The notes: generated from the letters alone by a model not told the origin. Shown: positions 23,978 through 35,441, counted from the first letter of the stretch. The stretch: 64,000 nt of DNA from DATLWN01 sp964492895 (GCA_964492895.1 CAZBLR010000002.1:1-64000), one strand, 5' to 3'. Made by a program: numbers and translations.

Positions 23978-25219
23978 ATGAGCGTAGCACTGGCAAACCA
24001 AACGATGTGGGACAACCTGAGTCACGGGCGTCCCGGATTCATCCGCTTCGGCGCCTACCTGGGACTGATCCTCGGTGCCGTGGGTCTGGCGTTCTACGGC
24101 AGCGGCGGCTATGACCAGAAGCAGTACCTGTTCCAGCTGTTCAGCGGCCAGGGCCTGATCTGGTGCGGCACCGGCGCCATCATCGGCGGCCTGTCGTCCA
24201 CGGTGCTGAGCACCCTGCGTCCGTCCATCACGGAGGCGAAGATCGCCACGAACCTGGTGTCGTGGCTGGATGGCGCGGCGCTGCTGCTGTTGCTGACGGC
24301 GCTGCTGTCGCAGTTCGAGCCGCCGAAGTCGATGATCTCGTTCGACGACCAGTCGAACCTGTTCTCGGGCCGCGTGATCATGACCATGAACATCGTGTTC
24401 ATCTTCTCGGCCGCCAGCTACATCGCCTACCTGTTCGCCCCGGAGGCCTTCATCGGCAAGCTCGGCACCTGGGCGGCCTGGGCCGGTGTCTATGCCGGCG
24501 GCTCGTCGCTGCTGCTGCGCTGGCACGAGTCCTACCTGATCAACACCGACATCGGGCATGCGCCGGTATCCAATCTCTACGAGGTGTTCATCCTGCTGTG
24601 CTGCGTGACGACGGTGGTCTACCTGACGCTGGAGCGGCGCTACCAGGCCAAGGCGATGGGCGCCTTCGTGATGTCCCTGGTGGCGGCCGCCGTGTTCTTC
24701 GACATCTGGCTCGCCTCGGTCGGTGAGGCCAGCATCAAGCCGCTGGTGCCGGCGCTGCAGTCCTACTGGATGAAGATCCACGTGCCGATGAACTTCGTCG
24801 GTTACGGTTCGTTCTCCGTCGCCTGCGGTGCGGGCATGGCCTACCTGTTCCGCAGCCGCCTGGAGTCGCGCGGCAGCAAGGCCCGCGTGCTGGCCGTGAT
24901 GCCGTCGCTGGACCAGCTCGACCAGCTGGCCTACAAGGCCGTGGCCATCGGCTTCCCGGCCTTCACGCTGGCGACGATCCTGGGTGCTGCCTGGGCGTCC
25001 GAGGCCTGGGGCGGCTACTGGTCCTGGGACCCGAAGGAGACCTGGGCCCTGATCGTATGGCTGACCTACGGCGCCTACCTGCATGCACGCGTGTCGCATG
25101 GCTGGCATGGCCGGGCCCTGGCCTGGTGGGCCGTCGCCGGATTCCTGGTGACGCTGTTCTGCTTCCTGGGCGTCAACATGTACCTGTCCGGTTTGCACTC
25201 CTACGGGCGGTTGAGCTAA
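23978..25219 (+). CDS. ccsB: Cytochrome c biogenesis protein CcsA/CcsB (haem handling)
   Basis: 413-aa polytopic membrane protein with the tryptophan-rich WGGYWSWDPKETW motif (about residue 345) that binds periplasmic haem, and conserved His residues in following and preceding helices (HVPMNF, GLHSYG). Partner of ResB. The nomenclature alternates between CcsA and CcsB in the literature. Confidence 0.93.
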   Translation: MSVALANQTMWDNLSHGRPGFIRFGAYLGLILGAVGLAFYGSGGYDQKQYLFQLFSGQGLIWCGTGAIIGGLSSTVLSTLRPSITEAKIATNLVSWLDGAALLLLLTALLSQFEPPKSMISFDDQSNLFSGRVIMTMNIVFIFSAASYIAYLFAPEAFIGKLGTWAAWAGVYAGGSSLLLRWHESYLINTDIGHAPVSNLYEVFILLCCVTTVVYLTLERRYQAKAMGAFVMSLVAAAVFFDIWLASVGEASIKPLVPALQSYWMKIHVPMNFVGYGSFSVACGAGMAYLFRSRLESRGSKARVLAVMPSLDQLDQLAYKAVAIGFPAFTLATILGAAWASEAWGGYWSWDPKETWALIVWLTYGAYLHARVSHGWHGRALAWWAVAGFLVTLFCFLGVNMYLSGLHSYGRLS

Positions 25220-25241
25220 GTTCCCCTGTAAGGGGGGAGGT

Positions 25242-26108
25242 ATGACACGTCTGCATAAGATCGTCTTTCCGACGGCCGGCATGGGCACACGCTTCCTGCC
25301 GGCCACGAAGGCGACGCCGAAGGAGATGCTGACGATCGTCGACAAGCCCCTGATCCAGTACGGCGTCGAGGAGGCGCTGGCGGCGGGACTGGACGAGATC
25401 GTTATGGTCACCGGCCGCGGCAAGCGCAGCATCGAGGACCATTTCGACGTGTCGGCCGAGCTCGAGCACGCCCTGCTCGCATCGGGCAAGACGGCGATGC
25501 ACGACCGGATCTCGCATATCTCGAACATGGCTGAAATCGCCTATGTGCGGCAACGGCAACCGCTTGGCCTCGGCCATGCGGTTGCCTGCGCCGAGCATTG
25601 GGTCGGCGGCGAATGCTTCGGCGTGTCGCTGGCCGACGAGCTGATCATGTGCAAGGTGCCCGCCATGCGCCAATTGCGTGACGTGCACGAACGTACCGGC
25701 TTCTCCGTGATCGGGCTGGCGCGCGTGCCGCGCGAGCAGAGCCGGCGCTACGGCATGGTGGCGGCAGAAAAGGAAGGCGAGCTGCTGCGCCTGACCGACA
25801 TGGTCGAGAAACCGGATCCCGATCAGACCCCGTCGGACCTGGCGATGATCGGGCGCTACATCTTCACCCCGAGGCTGTTCGATTGCCTCCGCGATACGAC
25901 TGCCGGCACCGGCGGCGAGATCCAGCTGACCGATGCCATGGCGATGCTGGCCCGCGACGAGCCGGTCTACGGCGTGGTGATCGAGGGCGAACGCTTCGAT
26001 GCCGGCCAGCCGCTCGGCTTCCTGCTGGCCAACCTGGAACTCGGCCTGCGCCATCCGGATTACGGCGAGCCGCTGCGGCAGGCGATCCTTTCCCTCAGCA
26101 AACCTTGA
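25242..26108 (+). CDS. galU: UTP-glucose-1-phosphate uridylyltransferase
   Basis: Makes UDP-glucose for envelope polysaccharides and osmoprotectants. 288 aa with the nucleotidyl motif AGMGTRFLPATKATPKEML at the start, LGLGHAV, and MVEKPDPDQTPSDLAMIGRY. GGGGGGAGG precedes the ATG. Its stop is overlapped by the TTG start of tsaB. Confidence 0.95.
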   Translation: MTRLHKIVFPTAGMGTRFLPATKATPKEMLTIVDKPLIQYGVEEALAAGLDEIVMVTGRGKRSIEDHFDVSAELEHALLASGKTAMHDRISHISNMAEIAYVRQRQPLGLGHAVACAEHWVGGECFGVSLADELIMCKVPAMRQLRDVHERTGFSVIGLARVPREQSRRYGMVAAEKEGELLRLTDMVEKPDPDQTPSDLAMIGRYIFTPRLFDCLRDTTAGTGGEIQLTDAMAMLARDEPVYGVVIEGERFDAGQPLGFLLANLELGLRHPDYGEPLRQAILSLSKP

Positions 26109-26743
26109 ACGTGCTGGCCCTGGATGCCGCCTTCGGGCAGGCCTCGGCATGCCTGCTGAGCCACGGGCGCGTGCACGGCGCCACACTGACGGAGCCGACG
26201 CCCCATTCCCAGGCCATCCTGCCGCTGCTCGACCGGCTATTGGTCAGCGCCGCCCTCGAATGGGAGCAGCTCGACGTGCTGGCCGTCGGCGCCGGCCCCG
26301 GTTCCTTCACCGGCATCCGCGTGGCGCTCGCCACCATGGCCGGGCTCAATGCCGTGCTGGGCAAGCCGGCGCTGGAGATCTCGTCGCTGGCCGTCACGGC
26401 ACGCCAGGCGGACGTGCCGGGCCCGGTATGGGTGCTCGAGGATGCGCGCGCCGGCGAGATGTTCGCAGCCTGCTACGCGGACGGTGAGGGGATCGTCGCC
26501 GATGCCTGCCACGAATACCGGGCACTGGATGCCTGGCCCGTGGGGCGATTCGTGTCGCATCAGCCGCCGCCGGGTTGCGAGGCCTGGACGAGGCTGCCGC
26601 TCCGGATCGATCGGGACACAGCCCTGGCCCGGGAGGCGGTGTCGCGCCTGGATGCGGTGGCCGATGTCGGGGCGCTGCCGCGTATGGTCCAGCCGGCCTA
26701 CCTGCAACGCTCGCAGGCCGAGAGGAACGCGGCCCGTGGCTGA
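26105..26743 (+). CDS. tsaB: tRNA threonylcarbamoyladenosine synthesis protein TsaB
   Basis: 212-aa ASKHA-fold protein with the TsaB signature GAGPGSFTGIRVAL (about residue 65) and ALDAAFG at the N-terminus. It forms the TsaBDE complex that transfers the threonylcarbamoyl group to A37 of ANN-decoding tRNAs. The start is TTG at 26105, overlapping the galU stop by 4 bases; GTG at 26111 is the alternative. Confidence 0.9.
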   Translation: MNVLALDAAFGQASACLLSHGRVHGATLTEPTPHSQAILPLLDRLLVSAALEWEQLDVLAVGAGPGSFTGIRVALATMAGLNAVLGKPALEISSLAVTARQADVPGPVWVLEDARAGEMFAACYADGEGIVADACHEYRALDAWPVGRFVSHQPPPGCEAWTRLPLRIDRDTALAREAVSRLDAVADVGALPRMVQPAYLQRSQAERNAARG

Positions 26744-27215
26744 GGCGGTGGTGCGGGTGCTGTTCGTCTGCCTGGGCAATATCTGCCGTTCCCCGCTGGC
26801 CGAGACGGTCGTGCGCGATCGGGCCCGGGAGCGGGGGCTGTCACAGCGATTCGAATTCGCGTCGGCCGGAACCGGCGACTGGCACGTCGGCAAGGGGGCC
26901 GATCCGCGCTCGGCGGCGACGGCCCGGCGCTACGGGCATGACCTCGAGGATCACCGTGCCAGCCAGATCACGCCGTCGCGCCTCTCCGGCTGGCACTGGT
27001 TCGTGGCCATGGACAGCGACAACCGGGAGAATCTCCTGGCCATGGGCGCCCCCGGCGAACGCGTGCTGATGATGCGCCAGTTCGAGGAAGGCGGCGGCCC
27101 GGCGAAGGACGTGCCGGATCCCTATTTCGGCGGCGCGGACGGCTTCGACCGCGTCTACGCCATGCTGCGCGACAACGCCGACCACTTGCTGGATTACCTC
27201 GTCGGGGAATCCTGA
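26736..27215 (+). CDS. Low-molecular-weight protein-tyrosine phosphatase
   Basis: 159-aa cytosolic phosphatase with the P-loop CLGNICRS (nucleophile Cys12) near the start and the general-acid Asp in DVPDPYFGG near the C-terminus. GTG at 26736 overlaps tsaB by 8 bases; downstream GTGs at 26748 or 26751 are also possible. In proteobacteria such enzymes often reverse tyrosine phosphorylation of polysaccharide-export kinases. The nearby galU is compatible with that, but no kinase is in the window. Confidence 0.9.
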   Translation: MAEAVVRVLFVCLGNICRSPLAETVVRDRARERGLSQRFEFASAGTGDWHVGKGADPRSAATARRYGHDLEDHRASQITPSRLSGWHWFVAMDSDNRENLLAMGAPGERVLMMRQFEEGGGPAKDVPDPYFGGADGFDRVYAMLRDNADHLLDYLVGES

Positions 27216-27224
27216 TCCGCCGGC

Positions 27225-28624
<1,400 letters not shown>

Positions 28625-28628
<4 letters not shown>

Positions 28629-29638
28629 GACGAGGAAACCTCCAGCGGGAATTGCAGGGTGAAGCGGGTGCGGCCGTGCTCGGAACGCAACTGCACGCGG
28701 CCGCCATGCTCCAGCATCACGCGCTGCACCAGCGCCAGGCCTAGGCCGCTGCCGCGCGACTTGCTGGTCACGAAGGGCTCGAACAGGCGGGTGCGCACGT
28801 GCTCGGGAACGGGGGTGCCATCGTTGGTGATGCTGATTTCGATGACGCGTCCGGCGTGCCCCGGCAGCTTGGCCACGGGCGAGATGCGGCTCTGCCACTC
28901 GACCATCGTGGCCCCCGCCTCGAGGGCGTTGCGCCACAGGTTCTCGATGGCCTGGCGCAGCCGGCCGGGGTGGGCGCGGATCTCCGGCAGGCTGGGGTCG
29001 TAGACGCGCATCAGCTGGACCCCTTCCGGCGGCCGGCAGACATCGTCGATGACGCTGTGCACGTTGACCGCCTCCATCTGGATATCGGCGCGCGGGCCCA
29101 GCTGCAGGAAGGCGTCGATGCGCTCGCGGATGCGGTCCACCTCGGCCAGAATGTGGTGCACGGTGCCCCGCGTGTTGTCGTCCTCGGCATGTTCGCCCAG
29201 CCATTGGGCGGCACCGCGCAGCGCCGCCAGCGGGTTCTTGATCTCATGCGCCATCTCCAGGGCCACGCGCGCGATGGCCTCGGCGATCTCGTGGCGACGG
29301 GACTGCTGCTCGACCTCATGGCGGTTCGCCTCGGGCACGATCATCGCCACGGCACCGGCCTCGTCCGGACCCACGTGCAGCGAGCAGGGCTGATTTTTGG
29401 TGCGCAGGGTCAAGCTGTGGTCCGAAATGTTGGCGTGGTGCGTAAAGACATGATCGAGCATGCGCTGAATCGCATCGGCCGGCGCGAACAGGTTGCTCAG
29501 GTGCTTGCCGGCCAGGCCCCGGGAGGACATGCCCAGAAACTCCTGGGCCAGCAGGTTGGCCTGCACGATGTTTCCCTGCGGATCGATGAACAGCATCGGC
29601 AGTGGTACCGAGGAAAGCTGGATCTGCTCAGGCAGCAT
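28625..29638 (-). CDS. ntrB: Nitrogen regulation histidine kinase NtrB
   Basis: 337-aa cytoplasmic kinase. N-terminal PAS-like domain (PMLFIDPQGNIVQAN), phosphoacceptor His131 in MAHEIKNPLAALRG, and N/G boxes (ENLWRNALEAG, FEPFVTSKSRGSGLGLALV). It phosphorylates or, with PII, dephosphorylates NtrC. ATG at 29638 overlaps the dusB stop by 11 bases, so dusB, ntrB and ntrC form one transcript. Confidence 0.95.
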
Positions 29639-30656
29639 CGGCGAAGCGGTCGTCGCAGCCGAGGAAGAAGGCCTCGGCCGCATCCAGCTGGGCCTGCCAC
29701 TCCTGCAGGCGCTGGAAGGCGTTGCGGAACTCGCTGGAACCGGGCAGCCCCTTCGTGTACCAGGGGATATGCTTGCGGGCCAGTTGCGAGGCGGTGCGGA
29801 TGCCGTGGTGCTCGGCCAGGTGGCGCATGTGCTCGCGGATCACGAGCCAGCGCTCGGCCGGGCTCGGCCGGGCCGGCGCCGGTTCCCCGAGCAGGGCCGC
29901 GCGCACCTCACCCAATACCCAGGGGTTGCCCTGGACGGCACGTCCGACCATGACGCCGTCGCAACCGGATGCGGCGACCATGCGCCGGGCGGAGTCGCCG
30001 TCGACGATGTCGCCGTTGCCGATGACCGGGATGGATACCGCCTGCTTGGCCAGGCCGATGTCTTCCCAGTTCGCGTGGCCGTTGAACATCTGGCTGCGCG
30101 TGCGCCCGTGCACCGTCAGCAACTGCACGCCGCATTCCTCGGCGATGCGGGCAATGCGCCCGACGTTCTTGCTCGCCTCGTCCCAGCCGGTACGGATCTT
30201 CAGCGTCACCGGTACCGCGACGGCGGCCACGGTGGCCTCGAGCACGCGCGCCACCAGGCGCTCGTCGCGCAGCATGGCGGAGCCGGCCACCTGCTTGCAG
30301 ATCTTCTTGACCGGGCAGCCCATGTTGATGTCGACGAAGTCGGCGCCGCGCGCCACGGCCCACTGCGCCGCCTCCTGCATGTAGGTGGGATCGGAGCCGG
30401 CGATCTGTACCGATATCGGACGCTCCTCCCGGTCCAGCTCGGCCATGCGCTCGGTTCGGCCCCGGCCCTGCTCGATGGCGCGCGAGGCGATCATCTCGGT
30501 GACGACGAGACCGATGCCGAAGCGGCGGCAGACGCGGCGGAACGGCAGATCGGTGATGCCGGCCATCGGCGCCAGCACCAGCGGCGGGTCGATGCGGTGC
30601 CGGCCCAGCGTAAAACCGGGCAACAGCCGGGATGGGGAGGGGGCCGTGCTTAACAT
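29628..30656 (-). CDS. dusB: tRNA-dihydrouridine synthase B (NifR3 type)
   Basis: 342-aa FMN enzyme reducing uridines in the tRNA D-loop. It has the N-terminal APMAGITDLPFR, the catalytic-Cys motif NMGCPVKKI, VHGRTRSQ and NGDI FMN-binding motifs. Its place directly before ntrB-ntrC is the nifR3-ntrBC order known from Alphaproteobacteria, rather than the dusB-fis order of enterics. Confidence 0.94.
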   Translation of the reverse strand: MLSTAPSPSRLLPGFTLGRHRIDPPLVLAPMAGITDLPFRRVCRRFGIGLVVTEMIASRAIEQGRGRTERMAELDREERPISVQIAGSDPTYMQEAAQWAVARGADFVDINMGCPVKKICKQVAGSAMLRDERLVARVLEATVAAVAVPVTLKIRTGWDEASKNVGRIARIAEECGVQLLTVHGRTRSQMFNGHANWEDIGLAKQAVSIPVIGNGDIVDGDSARRMVAASGCDGVMVGRAVQGNPWVLGEVRAALLGEPAPARPSPAERWLVIREHMRHLAEHHGIRTASQLARKHIPWYTKGLPGSSEFRNAFQRLQEWQAQLDAAEAFFLGCDDRFADAA

Positions 30657-30749
30657 TTAGGCAATTCTAGGGAGATTGTGTCCGGGCGCCAGTGTTTTGT
30701 GCGCGCGCGGCGCTTGCCGCGGCGCCGTCCGGCGGCCAGCCTTGCCGCC

Positions 30750-31364
30750 ATGTCCGTGGAATCGCCTGCCCTGCGCTGGGCCGAGACGCGTTTCGTGCAG
30801 TCGGTGGCCGACGTGCGCCGCTTCCCGGCATCCGCGCTGCCGAACCTGGCCGTGGCCGGACATTCGAACGTCGGCAAGTCCTCCCTGCTCAATGCGCTGT
30901 TCGGGCGCAAGGGCCTGGTCAAAACCTCGAAGAGCCCCGGCTGCACGCGCCTGCTGAACCTGTTCGATGTCGATGGCCAGCTGCTGGTGGTCGACCTTCC
31001 GGGCTACGGCTTCGCACGCGCGGCCAAGCGCGAGCAGGCGACGTGGGCCAGGTTGATCGAGTCCTACCTGCAGGGCGGACAGGCGCCCGATCTGGTGCTG
31101 GTGCTGCTGGACATCCGGCATGGCCCCAAGGATTCCGACCTGCAGCTGATCGACTGGCTCAACGTCCGCGGCATCCGCTGGCTGCCGGTGGCCACGAAGG
31201 CCGACAAGCTGTCGGGCAACGCCCGGGCCAAGCGCCTGAAGGAGATGACCGGAGCCATGGGCGGCCTGCTGGCGCCGCTGCCGACCTCCAGCCACGACGG
31301 GCGCGGCATCGAACAGCTGCGCAGCGCGATCGTGGGCGAGCTGTTCCCCGCACCGGGTGCCTAG
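30750..31364 (+). CDS. engB: Ribosome biogenesis GTPase EngB/YsxC
   Basis: 204-aa single-domain GTPase needed for large-subunit assembly and cell division. G1 GHSNVGKSS, G2 SKSPGCT, G3 DLPGYGFA and G4 TKADK are all visible. ATG at 30750 gives the family length; the frame is open further upstream without similarity. Divergent from dusB. Confidence 0.94.
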   Translation: MSVESPALRWAETRFVQSVADVRRFPASALPNLAVAGHSNVGKSSLLNALFGRKGLVKTSKSPGCTRLLNLFDVDGQLLVVDLPGYGFARAAKREQATWARLIESYLQGGQAPDLVLVLLDIRHGPKDSDLQLIDWLNVRGIRWLPVATKADKLSGNARAKRLKEMTGAMGGLLAPLPTSSHDGRGIEQLRSAIVGELFPAPGA

Positions 31365-32268
31365 CGTGCACGAGAGGGAGGCCTCCGACCTGAACGTCCG
31401 GTTCGGCATCCCGGGAGGGCTTGCTTTCCGCACCGTCAACGGCGTCGTGGTCGCGGATGTATCGCATGCCGCCGCCACCGCGAGCATCGCGCTGCAGGGC
31501 GCGCATCTGATGCGCTGGGCGCCCAGCGGCATGGCGCCGGTGGTCTGGCTGTCGCCGCAGGCGCGGCTCGCGCCGGGCACGCCGATCCGCGGCGGCGTCC
31601 CGGTGTGCTGGCCATGGTTCGGCCCGCATGCCGGCGGCTCGCCGTTTCCCAGCCATGGATTCGCCCGTACCGCATCCTGGGAGCTTGTTCAGGCCGATCC
31701 GTCGCCGCAGGCCTTGCAGCTGCTGTTCAGGCTTGTCCCCGATCCCGCCGTGCGGGCATGGTGGCCGCATGCCACCGGCCTGGAATTGCGCATGGTCATC
31801 GGCGCCCGCCTGGAAATGGAGCTGGTGACGCGCAACCAGGGGGACGAGCCCGTCGCCATCAGCCAGGCGCTGCATACCTATTTCGGAGTCGGCGACGTAC
31901 GGCGGGTGCGCATCGAGGGCCTGGACGGCTGCCCCTATATCGACAAGGTGGACGGGGGGCGGCGCGGGATGCAGCACGGCGTGGTCACCATCCGTGGCGA
32001 GACGGACCGCATCTACCTGGATGCCGTCGCGGACTGCGTCATCGACGATCCGGTCCTGGCCCGGCGCATCCGCGTCGAGAAGCGCGGCAGCCGATCGACG
32101 GTGGTCTGGAACCCGTGGGCGGACAAGGCCGCTGCCATGGGCGATCTGGGCGAAAACGGCTATCTTCACATGGTGTGCGTGGAAAGCGGCAACGTGGCCG
32201 ACGATACCGTGATCCTGGCACCGGGTTCGGCGCATCGCCTGTGGACGGGTTGCAGCGTCGAGCAATAG
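31357..32268 (+). CDS. D-hexose-6-phosphate mutarotase (YeaD-like)
   Basis: 303-aa aldose-1-epimerase-fold protein. Hallmarks are RGGVPVCWPWFGPH, SHGFARTASW, the QALHTYF catalytic-His strand and VWNPWADKA with WTGCSVEQ-like end. It interconverts anomers of glucose-6-phosphate and related sugars. Starts are poor: GTG at 31357 (8-base overlap with engB) or GTG at 31366. No ATG is available. Confidence 0.88.
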   Translation: MPSVHEREASDLNVRFGIPGGLAFRTVNGVVVADVSHAAATASIALQGAHLMRWAPSGMAPVVWLSPQARLAPGTPIRGGVPVCWPWFGPHAGGSPFPSHGFARTASWELVQADPSPQALQLLFRLVPDPAVRAWWPHATGLELRMVIGARLEMELVTRNQGDEPVAISQALHTYFGVGDVRRVRIEGLDGCPYIDKVDGGRRGMQHGVVTIRGETDRIYLDAVADCVIDDPVLARRIRVEKRGSRSTVVWNPWADKAAAMGDLGENGYLHMVCVESGNVADDTVILAPGSAHRLWTGCSVEQ

Positions 32269-32303
32269 CGGGCATCCGCCGCCCGCTTCGGAGGTAGACC
32301 GGC

Positions 32304-33788
32304 ATGTTCGAATCCGCCGAGTTGGGTCATGCGATCGACAAGGATGCCTACGATGCGCGGGTGCCGAAGCTGCGCGAGGCGCTCTTGGAGGCGCAGTACG
32401 AGGTGCTGCGCCAGGCGGCGTTCCCGGTCATCATCCTGGTCGGCGGCGTCGACGGTGCCGGCAAGGGCGCGACCGTCAACCTGCTCAACGCATGGATGGA
32501 CCCGCGCCATATCCAGGTGCACGCGCTGGGTGATCCCACCGAGGACGAGCGCATGCGGCCACCGATGTGGCGCTACTGGCGGGCCTTGCCGCCGAAGGGG
32601 GAGATCGGCGTGTTCTTCGGCTCGTGGTACACCGAACCGATCGTGCATTGCGCCATGGGCAAGGCGGACATTGATGATCTGGACGCGCCGCTGGACGAGA
32701 TCCGGTGTTTCGAGCGCATGCTCGTCGACGAGGGGACGCTGATCGTCAAGCTGTGGTTCCATCTGTCCAAGAAGGAGCAGAAGAGGCATTTCAAGGCCCT
32801 GGAGAAGGATGCGAAGACCCGCTGGCGCGTCACCGAGACCGACTGGGCGCACCACAAGCGTTACGACAGGTTCCGCAAGGTCTCCGAGCACGTGCTGCAG
32901 ACGACCAGTACGGCCACGGCCCCGTGGATCGTCGTCGAGGGTTCCGATTTCCGCTACCGCAACCTGACCACCGGCACCGTGCTGCTCGAGGCCATGCGCA
33001 AGCGCCTGGCAGGCCCGGCGGAGCCGTCGCCGCTGCCGGCCGCGCCCCTGCAGGTGGCGCTCGACGAGCGGAACGTGATCACCTCCCTCGACATGTCCCA
33101 GACCATGCCCAAGAAGGACTACGCGGATGCGCTGGCGAAGTACCAGGGGCGGCTGAATCAGCTGACCCGCGACCCGCGTTTCCGCAAGCTGTCGCTGATC
33201 ATCGTGTTCGAGGGCCGCGATGCCGCCGGCAAGGGTGGGGCGATCCGGCGGGTCAGCGGTGCGCTCGATGCCCGGCAGTACCACATCATCCCCATCTCCG
33301 CCCCGACCGAGGAGGAACTGGCCCAGCCCTATCTGTGGCGGTTCTGGCGCCATATCCCGCGGCCCGGCCGCGTGACGATCTTCGACCGCTCCTGGTACGG
33401 GCGCGTGCTGGTCGAGCGCGTCGACGGCCTGTGCTCGGAGGCCGACTGGATGCGCGCCTACGGTGAGATCAACGAGTTCGAGGAACAGCTGGTCGCCCAC
33501 CGCACGGTGCTGGTCAAGTTCTGGCTGGCCGTCAGCAGGGACGAACAGCTGGGGCGCTTCAAGGAGCGGGAACGGGTGCCGTTCAAGAACTTCAAGATCA
33601 CCGACGACGACTGGCACAACCGGGACAAGTGGGACCAGTACACCCATGCCGTTTGTGATATGGTCGACCGCACCAGCACCGAGCAGGCGCCGTGGACGCT
33701 GGTCGAGGCCGACGACAAGTATTTTGCGCGCATCAAGGTGCTGAAGACGCTGTGTCACCGGCTGGAAGCGGCCATGCAGACCGGATAG
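32304..33788 (+). CDS. Two-domain polyphosphate kinase 2 (polyphosphate:AMP phosphotransferase type)
   Basis: 494-aa protein with two fused PPK2 domains. Walker A motifs are GGVDGAGKG (residues 47-55) and EGRDAAGKG (about 303-311). The second domain has FDRSWYGRVLVERVDG, the lid motif characteristic of active PPK2; the first has GSWYTEPIV and is probably structural. Duplicated PPK2 enzymes (class II) convert AMP plus polyphosphate to ADP. GGAGG before the ATG. Followed 25 bases on by an orphan ParA gene. Confidence 0.92.
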   Translation: MFESAELGHAIDKDAYDARVPKLREALLEAQYEVLRQAAFPVIILVGGVDGAGKGATVNLLNAWMDPRHIQVHALGDPTEDERMRPPMWRYWRALPPKGEIGVFFGSWYTEPIVHCAMGKADIDDLDAPLDEIRCFERMLVDEGTLIVKLWFHLSKKEQKRHFKALEKDAKTRWRVTETDWAHHKRYDRFRKVSEHVLQTTSTATAPWIVVEGSDFRYRNLTTGTVLLEAMRKRLAGPAEPSPLPAAPLQVALDERNVITSLDMSQTMPKKDYADALAKYQGRLNQLTRDPRFRKLSLIIVFEGRDAAGKGGAIRRVSGALDARQYHIIPISAPTEEELAQPYLWRFWRHIPRPGRVTIFDRSWYGRVLVERVDGLCSEADWMRAYGEINEFEEQLVAHRTVLVKFWLAVSRDEQLGRFKERERVPFKNFKITDDDWHNRDKWDQYTHAVCDMVDRTSTEQAPWTLVEADDKYFARIKVLKTLCHRLEAAMQTG

Positions 33789-33813
33789 GGCGCGCGGCAT
33801 CGGGGGAGGGGCG

Positions 33814-34548
33814 GTGAAGATTCTGGCTTCGTACAATATCAAGGGCGGCGTCGGCAAGACCTCGGCGGCGGTCAACCTGGCCTATCTCGCCGCCCAGGAC
33901 GGGCTGCGCACGCTGCTCTGGGACCTCGATCCCCAGGGCGCGGCCAGCTACTGCTTCCGGGTGAAATCGAAGATCAAGGGCGAGAAGCTGCTGCGTGGCA
34001 AGTCGGATATCGAGGCGCTGGTCAAGGACACGGGCTATGCGCACCTGGACCTGTTGCCGGCCGATTTCTCTTACCGGCATTTCGATCTGTTCCTGAACGA
34101 TACCAAGCATCCGCGCCAGCGCCTGAACAAGGTGCTGGCGCCGCTGGCAGAGGCCTACGACTACGTGTTCCTGGACTGTCCTCCGGGCATCTCGCTGTTG
34201 TCCGAGGCGGTGTTCCGCACGGCCGATGCCCTGGTGATCCCGACCCTGCCCTCGGTGCTGTCCCTGCGCACCCTGAAGATGCTGATCGACTTCAGGAAGG
34301 CGAACAAACTGGACCTGCAGCTGATGGCGTTCCTGACCATGGTCGATCGTCGCAAGAAGCTGCACAACCAGATCGTCGAGGCGCTGCCGAGGATGGGGCC
34401 ATGGATGCTGCCCGCCATCGTGCCCTATGCCAGCGAGATCGAGCAGATGGGCGAGCGCCGGGCGCCGCTGCCCAGTTTCGCGCCGCACAGCCGGGCGACG
34501 CTGGCCTATGCCGCGCTGTGGTCCGAGGTGCGCGAGCGGGCCTCCTAG
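33814..34548 (+). CDS. Orphan ParA/MinD-family ATPase
   Basis: 244-aa P-loop ATPase with the deviant Walker A KGGVGKTS (signature Lys10), LLWDLDPQGAAS (Walker A-prime) and VFLDCPPG (Walker B). No ParB gene or parS-like site is seen next to it. Such lone ParAs position cargo like chemosensory arrays, carboxysomes or polyphosphate granules. GTG start after GGGGAGGGG. Placement between PPK2 and two lipoproteins suggests a link to polyphosphate or the envelope, but this is inference. Confidence 0.87.
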   Translation: MKILASYNIKGGVGKTSAAVNLAYLAAQDGLRTLLWDLDPQGAASYCFRVKSKIKGEKLLRGKSDIEALVKDTGYAHLDLLPADFSYRHFDLFLNDTKHPRQRLNKVLAPLAEAYDYVFLDCPPGISLLSEAVFRTADALVIPTLPSVLSLRTLKMLIDFRKANKLDLQLMAFLTMVDRRKKLHNQIVEALPRMGPWMLPAIVPYASEIEQMGERRAPLPSFAPHSRATLAYAALWSEVRERAS

Positions 34549-34580
34549 ACAGGGGCCGGCAAGAAGCCGACCATGCCGCC

Positions 34581-35441
34581 ATGCGCGTGTGCAAGCCGAA
34601 CCCGGGCCGCATCCTGTGGCGGGCCTGTGCCGTTTCCCTGCTGCTGAGCGCCTGCACCGTCAGCGTGCCCTATCCGCTGGGCATCGGGGGCCGGCAGCAT
34701 GTCGCCGTGGCCATGGCGCCGTCCACGTTCAGCGCCCCGGTGCACCGGCTTTCCGATATCCGGAACGGCGCCTCATCGGTCGCTACCCATGACAAGGCGC
34801 TGCTGCAGCAGGACCTGGCCGCCGTCAGGGACAGCGTGGATACGTCGGTCCGGGACTGGCTGCACGGCCGCAGCTATGTGCGACGGGTGGACGCCGCCCC
34901 GGCGGCTCCCCTGAAGCAGGCCCTGGAACAGGCCAGGCGCCAGGGCGCGGACCTGCTGATGGCCGTCGACGTCTCGGGGTACGGGCACATCAAACGGCGC
35001 TGGATCGTGCTGCTGTTCGGCAGCGGCGTTATCGAGGGCCTGACCCAGGGCGTGGCGGCGGCGGATGCGACCGGCAACCCGGCGCTGGGCATCGGCGTCG
35101 GCGTCGAGGAGGTGGCCTCGGAAGGGCTGACCTGGATCGGCGGCTCCTGGTTCTGGGGCAAGTATTTCGCGCCGGTGACGCTGGAAGGGCGCATGTGGCG
35201 CGTGCGCGACGGGCGGCTGATCTGGCACGACATCCGCTTTGCCGACAACAGCGACGAGTTCTGGCGTCTGCTGGTCCGCAAGCCGATGCCGCCCAAGTCG
35301 AAGGCGCTGGCGGCATCGCTGGCCGGTGCCGAGAAGGACATGTTCGAGGATCTCGGGCGCTATATGCGCCGGCAGATCCTGATCCATCGGCCGCCATCCG
35401 CGGCCCGGCCGGTTGCCGCCGAGCGGGGTGCCGCCGGCTGA
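34581..35441 (+). CDS. Lipoprotein of unknown function (286 aa)
   Basis: Signal sequence with lipobox LLSAC (Cys25). The mature part holds Gly-rich hydrophobic stretches around residues 140-190 and a beta-rich domain with LEGRMWRVRDGRLIWHD, reminiscent of curli-assembly CsgG/LptE-like lipoproteins only in a general way. No family recognised. It begins 32 bases after the ParA stop and is followed by another lipoprotein, so parA and the lipoproteins may be one operon. Confidence 0.7.
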   Translation: MRVCKPNPGRILWRACAVSLLLSACTVSVPYPLGIGGRQHVAVAMAPSTFSAPVHRLSDIRNGASSVATHDKALLQQDLAAVRDSVDTSVRDWLHGRSYVRRVDAAPAAPLKQALEQARRQGADLLMAVDVSGYGHIKRRWIVLLFGSGVIEGLTQGVAAADATGNPALGIGVGVEEVASEGLTWIGGSWFWGKYFAPVTLEGRMWRVRDGRLIWHDIRFADNSDEFWRLLVRKPMPPKSKALAASLAGAEKDMFEDLGRYMRRQILIHRPPSAARPVAAERGAAG